DNA from: Marinomonas primoryensis
GTDB lineage: Bacteria > Pseudomonadota > Gammaproteobacteria > Pseudomonadales > Marinomonadaceae
Reading direction: 5' to 3'
Assembly: GCF_013372285.1 (NCBI RefSeq)
Contig: NZ_CP054301.1
Coordinates: 1,598,001 to 1,662,000, forward strand
Length of the DNA stretch: 64,000 nt
Shown here: positions 1-8,710 of the stretch, piece after piece
Layout: each line of letters opens with the position of its first letter
Position numbering within the stretch: the stretch's first letter is position 1
Position numbers and translations under genes: made by a program
Notes under the pieces: model-generated
Told to the model about the DNA's origin: nothing
Databases searched by the model: none
Seen by the model: only the letters and a program-made list of their open reading frames with translations

Positions 1-482
1 ATAGAAACACTTCTTTTATGAGGGGCAATTTCTAATGTGCTCAATGTGTTGATTGTCTGGTTATTAACAGACGCCAGTGAAGGAAATGAGGCATGGCTAG
101 ATTCTACTCGCCTCAATAGCGCTTTGATGCGAGAAAGTAACAGACGTGGTTTCACTGGTTTAATGACATAGTCATCGGCACCAAGCTCTAGCCCCAGCAT
201 TTGATCCATGTCTTCATCAAGCGATGTTAGCATCAGAATGAGACCACTATAAGCAGGTCTTACTATTCGGCAGACATCCATGCCTGATAGGCCAGGTAGC
301 ATGATGTCTAAAATAACCAAATCAGGCTGCTGCTCTATAATCTGACGAGTCGCCTCAATACCGTTTGTTACCACTTCGACAAGATAACCATTTTTATGTA
401 AAAACTCTTGAACCAGAGAGGCCAGTTCAACGTCATCTTCTACCAAAATCAGTTTTTTGCCATTTAATAGGTAATTACCCAT
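1..482 (-). CDS. OmpR-family response regulator, RstA-like, C-terminus cut by window edge
   Basis: About 160 residues of a response regulator are visible. The receiver domain has the acidic pair near residues 16-17, the phospho-acceptor Asp59 in LVILDIMLP, and the switch lysine in DDYVIKPVKP. The wording of the second half (MDQMLGLELGADDYVIKPVKPR) is closest to RstA-type regulators. The linker and the beginning of the DNA-binding domain follow before the sequence runs off the window at base 1. The partner kinase is presumably outside to the left. The ATG start is at 482. Assignment to RstA rather than another OmpR-type regulator is by resemblance only. Confidence 0.85.
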   Translation of the reverse strand, partial: MGNYLLNGKKLILVEDDVELASLVQEFLHKNGYLVEVVTNGIEATRQIIEQQPDLVILDIMLPGLSGMDVCRIVRPAYSGLILMLTSLDEDMDQMLGLELGADDYVIKPVKPRLLLSRIKALLRRVESSHASFPSLASVNNQTINTLSTLEIAPHKRSVS

Positions 483-713
483 ATAAATCCTTACGTTATG
501 GGTGTTGATTATAAAAATAGTGCCATGAATGTTGAATGAATACGAGGTTATATTTGTGACGGTTTGAGACGATAAAGCAGGCTGAAATGTGTGGTTGGGG
601 TTGTGATACACGATCGCTAGGATTGTTATTCCGAAGCGCTTTAAAAGCACACGGCTAAGCAAATGGTTGAATGTCATTATTCTATCGCTGATCTATGAAT
701 GAGATAAAACTCG

Positions 714-764
714 ATCATATAGTACGATATCGCTCTTGTTTGGTTCGATATCGTACTATATGAT
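714..764. promoter_or_regulatory. 19-bp perfect inverted repeat, probable MarR operator
   Basis: Bases 714-732 and 746-764 are exact reverse complements (19 of 19) separated by 13 bases. Each arm also contains its own small palindrome CGATATCG (725-732 and 746-753). The right arm lies between and over the -35 and -10 hexamers of the promoter ahead of the Acg-type gene. That gene forms an overlapping operon with a MarR regulator, so autorepression by that protein is the natural reading. The repeat is seen directly; the binding protein is inferred. Confidence 0.7.
736..764 (+). promoter_or_regulatory. sigma-70-like promoter of the Acg-marR operon
   Basis: TTGTTT (736-741), 17-base spacer, TATGAT (759-764). 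The predicted start near 771 leaves a short leader to the ATG at 794 with AGGGAG as ribosome site. The right arm of the inverted repeat covers the spacer and the -10. Confidence 0.55.
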
Positions 765-793
765 GTGCTCTATCAACTTCAAGGGAGCGTATT

Positions 794-1972
794 ATGAATG
801 ATCAAAAATCAACTGGGTTATCTCGTCGACATTTTTTATCTCTGGCTGGTGGTGGGGTTGTTGTCGCAGCAGGTATTGGCGGTACGGTATTTTCCCTGAC
901 TCGTACTCCTCATAATGCTTTGATTCCATGGAATCAGGCGGGTCAATATTCTGAGCCAAGGCGATTTTCTTTGTCATACGCCATTCTTGCGCCCAACCCG
1001 CATAATTTGCAGCCATGGTTAGTAGATTTACACGAAGACGGGATTGTAACCTTGTTTTCTGATCCAACACGGCGACTGCCGGCAACCGACCCTTTTGATC
1101 GTCAATTGACCATTGGGCTGGGGTGTTTTCTTGAGCAAATGACCATTGCGGCCACCGCGGTTGGCTATCGAGTCGAGACGCATTTGTTTCCTGAAGGTGA
1201 GTCTCCAGAAGGTGAGTCTCCAGAAGCCTTGGGTAGTTTGCCGATTGCACGAGTACGTTTTGTCGCGGACAAAAAAATGGTGGACCCACTATTTGCTTAT
1301 ATTCTTGGGCGTCGTTCGACCAAAGAGCCTTATGATATGAGCAAAACCGTCGCCGTTAAGACATTGAACGGATTAAATCCGCAGATTTCAGGTGTACGAT
1401 TTGAAGGTGCAACCGATCAATCCCAAGTTAACACACTGAAAAAATTGACCTGGGAGTCCTGGTTAACGGAATATAAAACGCCATCGACCCAACAAGAAAG
1501 TGTTGATTTGATGCGTTTAGGCAAAGCCGAGATTAATGCTAATCCTGATGGTATCGATTTAGGGGGAATGCCGTTAGAGGGATTGATAGCAGCAGGTCTT
1601 ATAACGAAAAAAGACCTCGCTACGCCAGGTACAAGCAGTTATCAGGCGGGCATTGATATATATCAGCCTATGTTAGAGGCAACTCCTGCATATGTGTGGT
1701 TAACCAGTGCTGATAATCGCCGTACTACTCAGATCGCAGCAGGACGTGCTTGGCTTCGCCTTAATCTACTGACTACAAAAAATGGCTTGGCATTGCATCC
1801 TATTAGTCAGTGTTTACAGGAATTTCCAGAGATGGCGGCTCACTATAAAAGAGCACATCAGATGCTGGCCCGCGAGGGGGAAACCATTCAAATGCTAGGT
1901 CGTTTGGGGTATGCTGCATCTGTTGCAAAAACCCCAAGATGGAGCCTAGATGACAAAATCAAACGAACATGA
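794..1972 (+). CDS. Tat-exported Acg-family FMN-binding oxidoreductase (nitroreductase-like)
   Basis: The 392-residue protein opens with a twin-arginine signal (SRRHFLSLAGGG, then a hydrophobic stretch to about residue 35), so it should be exported folded with its cofactor. The motif APNPHNLQPW near residues 60-70 is typical of the Acg-type nitroreductase-like flavoproteins, and the C-terminal LHPISQCLQEFPEM also fits that family. The substrate is unknown. It is the first gene of a two-gene operon and overlaps the MarR gene by 23 bases. Transcription is probably controlled by the 19-bp inverted repeat upstream. A 15-bp in-frame tandem duplication lies inside the gene at 1196-1225. Confidence 0.75.
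   Translation: MNDQKSTGLSRRHFLSLAGGGVVVAAGIGGTVFSLTRTPHNALIPWNQAGQYSEPRRFSLSYAILAPNPHNLQPWLVDLHEDGIVTLFSDPTRRLPATDPFDRQLTIGLGCFLEQMTIAATAVGYRVETHLFPEGESPEGESPEALGSLPIARVRFVADKKMVDPLFAYILGRRSTKEPYDMSKTVAVKTLNGLNPQISGVRFEGATDQSQVNTLKKLTWESWLTEYKTPSTQQESVDLMRLGKAEINANPDGIDLGGMPLEGLIAAGLITKKDLATPGTSSYQAGIDIYQPMLEATPAYVWLTSADNRRTTQIAAGRAWLRLNLLTTKNGLALHPISQCLQEFPEMAAHYKRAHQMLAREGETIQMLGRLGYAASVAKTPRWSLDDKIKRT
1196..1225 (+). repeat. 15-bp perfect tandem duplication inside the Acg-type gene
   Basis: The unit GGTGAGTCTCCAGAA occurs twice back to back (1196-1210 and 1211-1225). It adds a second GESPE to the protein without changing frame. It looks like a recent slippage event in a surface loop. Confidence 0.9.
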
Positions 1973-2426
1973 TGGCCGTGATAACAACGCAGGTCTAGTC
2001 ATGTTTGAGTTGTTGAATGAAGTAGGGATTATTGCCCAGCTCAGCCGTACATTAATGGAGTCTAGGTTAGATGATGGCTTGACCATTCATCACTTTACCG
2101 CGCTCAATCATTTGGTTCGATTAGGCGACGGAAAAACACCAATGGACTTGGCTCGTGCTTTTCAAGTTCCGAAAACAAGTATGTCGCATACTTTGGCAGG
2201 CCTTGAGAAACGAGGCTTAATCCGTATGGAACCTAATCCTGATGATGGACGAGGTAAATTGGTGCGTCTAACAGACTCTGGCCAAGCTGTGCGTAATCGA
2301 GCGATACAAGATATCGCCCCAGATATGGCCAATATTATCCCTCAATTTGGTTTAGAGGATGCTCAGGCCACGTTGCCTATTTTACGTAAACTAAGAGTTG
2401 TGTTAGACAAAGCGCGTAATAAATAG
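1950..2426 (+). CDS. MarR-family transcriptional regulator
   Basis: 158 residues with a MarR winged helix-turn-helix: a helical N-terminal dimerization part, recognition helix around FQVPKTSMSHTLAGLEKRGLI (about 70-90), and the wing sequence with the DDGRGK turn followed by VRLTDSGQ. The gene overlaps the end of the Acg-type gene by 23 bases, so translation is probably coupled. It most likely represses its own operon through the inverted repeat at 714-764. The ligand is not predictable, though MarR proteins next to flavin oxidoreductases often sense electrophiles or phenolics (family knowledge). Confidence 0.88.
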   Translation: MTKSNEHDGRDNNAGLVMFELLNEVGIIAQLSRTLMESRLDDGLTIHHFTALNHLVRLGDGKTPMDLARAFQVPKTSMSHTLAGLEKRGLIRMEPNPDDGRGKLVRLTDSGQAVRNRAIQDIAPDMANIIPQFGLEDAQATLPILRKLRVVLDKARNK

Positions 2427-2494
2427 ATCACACAATGTTGATTGTTAAATTGAGAGTTTCACGCTAGCTTCAAATGACTTAGGTGGATACGCCA

Positions 2495-2875
2495 ATGACC
2501 TACGATGAATTCAATCAATTTTGTGGTGCTTTGCCCGCGACGACGTCGGTTGTTCAGTGGGGAGATGCTCAAGTCTGGAAGGTGGGCGGTAAAGTGTTTG
2601 CTGTCGGCGGCTGGAGCAAAGACAAGGTGCCTGCGTTTACGTTTAAAACATCGGAGCTGAACTACGATTTTTTAAGAAATAAAGAGGGTTATAGACCTGC
2701 GCCCTATCTCGCGTCTCGTGGTATGAAGTGGATACAGCAGTTTGATGGCTCGAAAGAGTTGGATGAAGAGTTAACGTATTATTTTCAAGAGTCTTATCGC
2801 ATAGTGTCGTTGGGTTTGACGAAGAAAAAACAAAAGGAGCTGGGGTTGAATCAGCCAGTTTCTGAGGGTGCATAA
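2495..2875 (+). CDS. MmcQ/YjbR family DNA-binding-like protein
   Basis: A small protein of 126 residues of the MmcQ/YjbR type (CyaY-like fold). It begins MTYDEFNQFCGALP and has the characteristic VVQWGDAQVWKVGGKVFAV followed by a C-terminal ESYRIVSLGLTKK. I chose the ATG at 2495 because AGGTGG (2481-2486) lies 8 bases before it; a GTG at 2483 would overlap that site. The biochemical role of the family is unclear. It is followed by a hairpin terminator and stands alone. Confidence 0.85.
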   Translation: MTYDEFNQFCGALPATTSVVQWGDAQVWKVGGKVFAVGGWSKDKVPAFTFKTSELNYDFLRNKEGYRPAPYLASRGMKWIQQFDGSKELDEELTYYFQESYRIVSLGLTKKKQKELGLNQPVSEGA

Positions 2876-2897
2876 TGCATCGTCGATGAAGAAAGAA

Positions 2898-2930
2898 AAG
2901 GGCGCTCCATCATCCAGCGCCCTTGATTGT
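2898..2930 (+). terminator. hairpin terminator after the MmcQ-like gene
   Basis: Stem AAGGGCGCT / AGCGCCCTT (2898-2906 with 2915-2923) with an 8-base loop. The downstream tract TTGATTGT is only moderately T-rich. It can serve both the rightward gene and the convergent DUF1127 gene. Confidence 0.7.
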
Positions 2931-2939
2931 ATCGGTCAA

Positions 2940-3182
2940 TCATTTCCATAGTGGTTTGTGCACTTCTTGATCCACGTCGGCGGCGGTTAGGCCGATGTCT
3001 TTCAGTTGCGCGTCGTCTAGACGGCTCAATCTACTTCTTGTACGCCAGTTGTGAGCGATTTTGGCTAGGCGTTGTTTCCATGTGTTTTCTTTTAGTTTAG
3101 CTAATGCGTTTTTACAGCAGTCGTTTATGTCTAGTTGGCTGTTTTCGAGGTTGTTCATTTCTTCTGATGTGCAGTTTTTCAT
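2940..3182 (-). CDS. DUF1127 domain protein
   Basis: 80 residues ending in the DUF1127 (YjiS-like) helix-turn-helix-like domain: RTRSRLSRLDDAQLKDIGLT at about residues 48-67. The start ATG at 3182 has AGGAG just upstream on this strand, so the longer reading to 3338 is not used. DUF1127 proteins are small arginine-rich proteins, some of which bind RNA or affect phosphate and carbon metabolism (family knowledge). It is transcribed divergently from a GcvA-like LysR regulator. Confidence 0.85.
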   Translation of the reverse strand: MKNCTSEEMNNLENSQLDINDCCKNALAKLKENTWKQRLAKIAHNWRTRSRLSRLDDAQLKDIGLTAADVDQEVHKPLWK

Positions 3183-3310
3183 GGTGTTACTCCTTGTGTT
3201 GGTCTGCTTTTGATACTCTGTAGATGAATAATCGGCTTTTAATTGCGGTGCGACAAACGAGAAAAAATGTCTTATAGTTAAGAAAATCTTACTTATAAAA
3301 GGTGCTGTTA

Positions 3311-4264
3311 ATGTCTTCCAATCGAGCTTTACCGCCACTCAAATCGCTGCAAGCGTTTCGTTATGCGGCGCAGACGTTGAGTTTTAAGAAGGCGGCGGAG
3401 TCTCTTTTTGTGACGCAAGCGGCGGTGAGTCAGCAGATTAAAACGTTGGAACAGTCGCTGGGGGTTGAGCTGTTTGAGCGACAGACTCGCCAAGTGGTGT
3501 TGACGTCGGAAGGACAATATTTGTTTGAGTACGTTGAGAAGGCGTTTGCGTTATTAGAAGACGGAGTGAAAGGTGTCACGGAAGACCCTAATCCCAATAC
3601 TTTGGTGATCAGTTCTGTGCCGTCTTTTTCGAGTCGTTGGCTGGTCTCAAGGTTGGGACGGTTTCAGGCACTAGAGCCAAACATAAACCTTCGCCTTAGT
3701 CCTAGTATTGGGTTGTCGACCTTTATCGACAGTGATTTAGATGTCTGTATTCGCTTGGGTCGAGGACACTACACAGGGCTGCAGTCGCAGCTTTTGTTTA
3801 AGGAATATTTGGTGCTGGTTTGCCATCCATCTTTGATCAATACGAATGAACCAGTGAAAGAGCAATTAATGAATATTCCTATTATTACCGATACAGGGCC
3901 TGATGTGCAGCACGTGTGGCCAGTGTTACAGCGGTTTTTAGACCTTTATGATATGCCGATGAAGTCTCATTTGCATGTGGCGGATTCGACGTCTTTGGTC
4001 GAAGCGCTGTTGTCTCAACAAGGGCTTGCTATGATGCGTTATGGCTTGGTGTACGAGCTGATAGAAAAGGGTCAGTTGATTTGTCCGTTGCCCATTTATA
4101 TGAAGTCACAATACGACTTTTATCTCGTTGCCCCGTCTCCTCATTTCAAATACCAAAAAGTGAAAGCCTTTAAGCAATGGATTGAGTGCGAAGTGAAAGA
4201 GGTCGATTCCTCATGGCAAGCGTATTTAAAGAATAATCCTGAGATGGAAGAGGTGATCGTTTAG
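3311..4264 (+). CDS. LysR-family transcriptional regulator, GcvA-like
   Basis: 317 residues. The N-terminal winged HTH begins ALPPLKSLQAFRYAAQTLSF and continues through VTQAAVSQQIKTLEQSLG; the C-terminal effector-binding domain resembles the GcvA/AmpR branch (PSFSSRWLVSRLGRF). The ATG at 3311 is preferred over a GTG at 3302 because AAAGGTG ends about 6 bases before it. It stands divergent to the DUF1127 gene, an arrangement common for this regulator type, and probably controls it. Its last bases overlap the convergent GlxA-type gene. Confidence 0.88.
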   Translation: MSSNRALPPLKSLQAFRYAAQTLSFKKAAESLFVTQAAVSQQIKTLEQSLGVELFERQTRQVVLTSEGQYLFEYVEKAFALLEDGVKGVTEDPNPNTLVISSVPSFSSRWLVSRLGRFQALEPNINLRLSPSIGLSTFIDSDLDVCIRLGRGHYTGLQSQLLFKEYLVLVCHPSLINTNEPVKEQLMNIPIITDTGPDVQHVWPVLQRFLDLYDMPMKSHLHVADSTSLVEALLSQQGLAMMRYGLVYELIEKGQLICPLPIYMKSQYDFYLVAPSPHFKYQKVKAFKQWIECEVKEVDSSWQAYLKNNPEMEEVIV

Positions 4265-5205
4265 TTTTCTTGGCCTATTTCTGATGAAGACGCAAAACGT
4301 TTTCGGAATTCGCTGGGTGTCAGCCCCATTATTTTTCTAAAGGTCTTTCGGCAGCTGCCTGCATCTTCATAGCCAACGTTTAGGGCGATGCTTTCGAACG
4401 GCAGCGTTGTTTCTTCTAGGTTATTACACACCGCTTGAATGCGAAGCCGTTGAATGTAGTCGGAGGGCTTCCAGTTAGTGTATTTATGGAACCGACGCAA
4501 GAAGGTGCGAGGTGTTAGGTGCGCAATGTTGGCAAGCTCGCTGATGCGATTAGTGTGTGAAAAGTGACGTTGTAGATAATGTTGTACCGCTAATATGGCT
4601 TTGTCTCCGTGGTCAAATCGTGGCGTGAATTGTTGGTAATAGCTTTGCTCTCTTATGCCGGTGTCCATGACTAATGTTTTTCCGAGTTGCCGCACAATGC
4701 TGGCTTGAGTAAAGCGCTGGATGAGCGCCACGCCCAAGTCCATCCAAGACATCATGCCACCAGCGCTGATTATATCGCCTTGATCAATTAAAATTTTCGA
4801 CGCATCTAATGCTTGTTCAGGGAAGCGCTGTTTGAAGGTTTCCGCTAATCCCCAATGGGTTGTTAAACACCGATGTTGTGCGGCGTTGGTGGCCGCGAGA
4901 AAGAATGCGCCAGCGCAGGCGCTAGTCAGGATCGCTCCATTCTTATGTTGTTCGTTTAACCAATTTACCAGAATAGGGCAGTCGGATTCGTATGCGCTTT
5001 TTTCCATACTGGGCGGGATCAAAACGGCGTTGTAATGCTTGCCGCTGTTCAGTGAATTCAAATCGAGTATGTCGGTGTCGATTCGAATTGGTAGTGATGA
5101 TCCGAGACATAACCGATTGGCCAAAGAGAACATTTCGTCAAAGCCGTACACAGCAGAAAGTAGGCTATTTGGGTATTGAATGATGGCGAACTGATAGGTA
5201 ATCAT
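4261..5205 (-). CDS. GlxA-family AraC-type regulator with DJ-1/PfpI domain
   Basis: About 314 residues. The N-terminal half is a DJ-1/PfpI-like amidase fold with the SACAGAFFLAAT elbow; the C-terminal half carries two AraC HTH motifs (LANIAHLTPRTFLRRFHKYT and IALNVGYEDAGSCRKTF). An in-frame GTG at 5226 could also start the gene; I chose the ATG at 5205, though neither start has a strong ribosome site. The divergent cysteine hydrolase gene is the obvious target. The stop overlaps the LysR gene end by 4 bases. Confidence 0.85.
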   Translation of the reverse strand: MITYQFAIIQYPNSLLSAVYGFDEMFSLANRLCLGSSLPIRIDTDILDLNSLNSGKHYNAVLIPPSMEKSAYESDCPILVNWLNEQHKNGAILTSACAGAFFLAATNAAQHRCLTTHWGLAETFKQRFPEQALDASKILIDQGDIISAGGMMSWMDLGVALIQRFTQASIVRQLGKTLVMDTGIREQSYYQQFTPRFDHGDKAILAVQHYLQRHFSHTNRISELANIAHLTPRTFLRRFHKYTNWKPSDYIQRLRIQAVCNNLEETTLPFESIALNVGYEDAGSCRKTFRKIMGLTPSEFRKRFASSSEIGQEN

Positions 5206-5314
5206 AGAAGGCTTCAATTTTGTCACTATAAGACTCTAATATGGCAAAATGGCCACTTAGGTGAAAGCGTTTTTGTCGGCATTATGGGTTTTCATCTTAC
5301 TAAAGGAGAACATA

Positions 5315-5833
5315 ATGAAACGCACGGCCTTATTAGTGATTGACCCACAAAACGATTATTTCGAGGGAGGGTTGTTTCCCTTATGGAACACACAAGACAC
5401 ATTAGAAACGATACTGAAGGCCATAACGCATGCTCAAGCGAACGACATACCGGTTGTTCTTATTCAGCATGTGGCGGATAGTTCATTGGGCGTGGCGCCG
5501 TTTTTTAATCCTGGGACCATGGGTGTTGAGGTTCATCCGCAGGTTCTCGCGTTAGCGCCCAATGCGACCGTTGTCGTGAAGCACTTTGCCGATGCTTTTG
5601 AACAGACGGAACTTAACGCTGTTTTGTCAGCGCTAAAGGTAGAACGATTACTCTTATGCGGCATGATGACGCAAAACTGTGTGACGCATACGGCGCTTTC
5701 AAAAGCGGCTGAAGAGTACGATGTAAAAGTGATAGGTGAGGCCTGTACAACTCGGGAAGAAATGTTGCATTTGATCGCTCTAAATGCAATTTCTATCCGT
5801 GTGCCGTGTGTTTCAATAAAAGAGTCTTTTTAG
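5315..5833 (+). CDS. isochorismatase-family cysteine hydrolase
   Basis: 172 residues with the catalytic triad of the family: Asp10 (LLVIDPQNDY), Lys89 (VVVKHFADAF) and Cys122 (MTQNCVTHTA). It hydrolyses an amide or ester of a small molecule, as nicotinamidases and isochorismatases do; the substrate cannot be told from sequence. The ATG at 5315 has AAAGGAG 6 bases upstream. It is divergent from the GlxA-type regulator, which probably activates it. Confidence 0.88.
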   Translation: MKRTALLVIDPQNDYFEGGLFPLWNTQDTLETILKAITHAQANDIPVVLIQHVADSSLGVAPFFNPGTMGVEVHPQVLALAPNATVVVKHFADAFEQTELNAVLSALKVERLLLCGMMTQNCVTHTALSKAAEEYDVKVIGEACTTREEMLHLIALNAISIRVPCVSIKESF

Positions 5834-5843
5834 TCTAGCGTTC

Positions 5844-5891
5844 TTTACATAAAGAGCGGGACTATGATCTTAGTTCTGCTCTTTATGTAAA
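5844..5891. repeat. 14-bp perfect inverted repeat between hydrolase and pssA
   Basis: TTTACATAAAGAGC (5844-5857) is matched by its exact reverse complement at 5878-5891, with 20 bases between. There is no clear T tract, so it may be an operator or a weak terminator of the hydrolase gene. Confidence 0.6.
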
Positions 5892-5983
5892 ATAGTTAAA
5901 GGTAGGAGGTTCTTTTATAGGATAAAAAACGGCGAATTTGTTACAGTCTGTCGTTAGTAAAAAATAAGGTGCACTTTTGTATT

Positions 5984-7321
5984 ATGCCCATCAGACAATC
6001 ATTCGGTTCATTGCCTACTTTTGCGATCGACCCAGACCAATTTCATGTTCTGCAATCCGCTCTTCATTTTCGTGAATCTCTCTTAAAAGCGATTAACAAC
6101 GCTACAGTAAGAATCTACTTAGCCTCACTTTATCTTGAGGATGATGAGGCTGGAAGAGAGGTGCTTACAGCGGCCTATGAGGCGAAGCAGCGTAATCCTA
6201 ATTTGGACATTGCCATTTGCGTGGATTGGCATCGAGCTCAGCGTGGTTTAATTGGCGCGGAAAAGAGCGCAGGCAATGCTGCTATGTATCAAACCTTCGC
6301 TGAAAAATACGAGCATTCGATTCCTGTTTATGGGGTTCCTGTGCGTACCCGTGAAGTATTTGGCGTGCTGCATTTGAAAGGTTTTATCATCGACGATACG
6401 GTGATTTATAGCGGTGCCAGCTTAAACAATATTTATCTTCATTATCAGGATCGTTACCGTTTTGACCGTTACCATGTTATTCAGCATAGGGAATTGGCCA
6501 ACAGCATGGTTGAATTTATCTGCGAGGGCATGATTGCTCATTCTGCCGTCAAAAATCTGTCTCAGACAGGGCTGCCAACGACAAAAGAACTAAAACCGGC
6601 TATTCGACAATTTCGAGCGTCATTAGCGAAGGCCTCTTATAAAGTTGAGCATCAGTTGGTTGATGACCAGCACGTGGCGGTGACGCCTTTGGTTGGTATT
6701 GGTAAGCGACAGAATCTTCTTAATCAACAAATTACGGTCATGCTGTCGTCGGCAAAAGAAGAGATCATACTTTGTACGCCTTACTTTAATTTGCCTAAAG
6801 TGGTGTTAAGAGAAGTTAAGCGTGCCATGAAACGCGGTGTTAACGTTCACGTTATTGTGGGTGATAAAACCGCGAATGATTTTTATCTTCCACCAGATAA
6901 GCCGGTAAAGGCGATTGGCGGTTTGCCGTATTTGTATGAAATGAACCTGCGTAAATTTGCTGTTTTCAATGAAAAGTACATGACGTCAGGTCGTTTATCG
7001 ATTCATTTGTGGAAACATGATGCCAATAGTTACCATTTGAAAGGTTTGTGGGTAGACCATAGTGTCATGATGTTAACTGGCAATAATGTAAACCCAAGAG
7101 CCTGGGCATTGGATTTAGAAAATGGCCTATTAATTAATGATCCAAATAAACACTTAGAAGCTAAATTCATCGCTGAGTTTGATAATATTTTTCAGCATAC
7201 ACAACGTATCGCGTCTTCTAGCGAGCTTGACGTATTGCAAGATTATCCGTTGAAAATTCAAAAAATATTAAAAAGGGTGATACGAACTCGTGCGGATCGA
7301 TTACTGAAACGAATTTTGTAA
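5984..7321 (+). CDS. pssA: CDP-diacylglycerol--serine O-phosphatidyltransferase
   Basis: This is the phospholipase D-type phosphatidylserine synthase, which makes phosphatidylserine from CDP-diacylglycerol and serine at the membrane surface. The protein (445 residues) aligns along its length with the E. coli enzyme from memory. It has two HKD-type motifs, HLKGFIIDD (His130) and HLKGLWVD (His351), plus VDWHRAQRG, VYGVPVRTRE and the basic C-terminus IRTRADRLLKRIL. I chose ATG 5984 over GTG 5969; TAAGGTG lies upstream. Its product feeds psd, found at 35.8 kb. A strong terminator follows. Confidence 0.95.
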   Translation: MPIRQSFGSLPTFAIDPDQFHVLQSALHFRESLLKAINNATVRIYLASLYLEDDEAGREVLTAAYEAKQRNPNLDIAICVDWHRAQRGLIGAEKSAGNAAMYQTFAEKYEHSIPVYGVPVRTREVFGVLHLKGFIIDDTVIYSGASLNNIYLHYQDRYRFDRYHVIQHRELANSMVEFICEGMIAHSAVKNLSQTGLPTTKELKPAIRQFRASLAKASYKVEHQLVDDQHVAVTPLVGIGKRQNLLNQQITVMLSSAKEEIILCTPYFNLPKVVLREVKRAMKRGVNVHVIVGDKTANDFYLPPDKPVKAIGGLPYLYEMNLRKFAVFNEKYMTSGRLSIHLWKHDANSYHLKGLWVDHSVMMLTGNNVNPRAWALDLENGLLINDPNKHLEAKFIAEFDNIFQHTQRIASSSELDVLQDYPLKIQKILKRVIRTRADRLLKRIL

Positions 7322-7404
7322 AAACAATGGTAAAAGTTGTCGGAAGCTGTCAATTGCAAGTAAGGCGAGTCTGAATCTTGTGTTTTTAGCTTGAATTTAG
7401 GAAT

Positions 7405-7442
7405 AAAAAAAGCGAATCGTTTTAAATGATTCGCTTTTTTAT
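7405..7442. terminator. bidirectional terminator between pssA and the PLP enzyme gene
   Basis: Stem GCGAATC / GATTCGC flanked by A7 and T6 runs. It suits both convergent genes. Confidence 0.88.
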
Positions 7443-7464
7443 TTATCAGAATGTCATCGAAAAA

Positions 7465-8703
7465 TTACAACTGATCCAATCCTAGTTTAAAGCCTTCTAG
7501 TAAATCTTCTGTATCTTCAATACCAATAGAGCAGCGAATCATTTGTTCACTGATACCCGCTATTGCTCTGTTTTCTGCTCCCATTTCATAAAAAATAGTG
7601 CCAGCCATTGGTAGTGCTAAAGTACGGTTGTCGCCTAGATGCGTCGCATTAATAATGATATCTATGGAGTCCAACAGTGCTGCACAATCGTAACCTGCTT
7701 TTAGATCAAAGCTGAGAATGGAGCCATAGTGCTTGAACCAGTTGGTGGCTTTTTCATGTTGAGGGTGAGAAGGCAACCCCGGATAATACACGGCTTCTAT
7801 TTTATCGTGTGCGTTTAACATTTGCGCTAAAGCAAGTGCATTGGCGCAAGAGCGATCCATGCGTAATGCCATGGTTTCTGCACCAACCGCAATTTGATAG
7901 GCTCCGTCGGAGCTGAGGGTTCCGCCCATATCGCGTAACGCTTTTTTCTTAATTTGTGTGAGCGCCCATTTGCTCGTGTCGCCTTTTCGGTAGGCTTCAA
8001 AAATATTAGGGTAGTTGATCCAATCGTATAATCCTGTTTCAGTCACCGCGCCACCTAATACGGTGCCATGGCCACAAAAATATTTAGACAAGCTGTTCAT
8101 TACTAAGCTAGCCTTTATTCGAATAGGTTGAAATAAGTAGGGTGATGTCATGGTGTTATCAACGAGATAAACTAATTTTTGCTGTTCGCACCAATCACCA
8201 ATGGCGGCTAAATCAACAATTTGTGTGCCGGGATTCGCCATGGTTTCTACAAACACCATGAGCGTATTATCTTGTTTGGCGGCGATCACATTATTCACGT
8301 CAGTGGCATCGACTAACGTCACTTCAATGCCAAAATTCTCTAGGGTTGTCATTAAACTATAAGAATTACCAAACAAGAATCGGCTCGCAATCAAATGGTC
8401 GCCTTGCTTCAATAAACTCAGGAAAATCGCACTTAATGCGCCCATGCCTGTGGCGAAAACTAAACTGCCAATACCTTGTTCTGTTTGAGTAATCATGGCT
8501 TGCAGACTGTCTGTGGTCGGCGTTGACTGCCTTGCGTAACTTTGACCTGAGGCTTTACCTTGGAACACATCCATCAAATCTTGTGTGCTTTTATAGCCAT
8601 AAGGAACAGAGTTATAAATTGGCGTGTGAATCGGATTATCGTTATAACCTTGCTGGCGGTCATGATGGACAATGTTACTGGTAAAACCTTTTAACTTTAT
8701 CAT
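7465..8703 (-). CDS. cystathionine gamma-synthase family PLP-dependent enzyme
   Basis: 412 residues of the Cys/Met metabolism PLP fold. Visible motifs are the phosphate-binding FATGMGALSAIF, the VDNTMTSPYL stretch, and the PLP lysine Lys207 in MNSLSKYFCGHG. The family includes cystathionine synthases and lyases, O-acylhomoserine sulfhydrylase and methionine gamma-lyase; sequence alone does not settle which. It lies downstream of gbcA on the same strand, separated by a terminator hairpin, so some co-expression by read-through is possible. A 17-codon open frame with a good ribosome site precedes it. Confidence 0.85.
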   Translation of the reverse strand: MIKLKGFTSNIVHHDRQQGYNDNPIHTPIYNSVPYGYKSTQDLMDVFQGKASGQSYARQSTPTTDSLQAMITQTEQGIGSLVFATGMGALSAIFLSLLKQGDHLIASRFLFGNSYSLMTTLENFGIEVTLVDATDVNNVIAAKQDNTLMVFVETMANPGTQIVDLAAIGDWCEQQKLVYLVDNTMTSPYLFQPIRIKASLVMNSLSKYFCGHGTVLGGAVTETGLYDWINYPNIFEAYRKGDTSKWALTQIKKKALRDMGGTLSSDGAYQIAVGAETMALRMDRSCANALALAQMLNAHDKIEAVYYPGLPSHPQHEKATNWFKHYGSILSFDLKAGYDCAALLDSIDIIINATHLGDNRTLALPMAGTIFYEMGAENRAIAGISEQMIRCSIGIEDTEDLLEGFKLGLDQL

Positions 8704-8710
8704 TTGCGTA

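Noticed and set aside
2643-2873. Leftward frame opposite the MmcQ-like gene
   Set aside because: Shadow of a well-supported gene.
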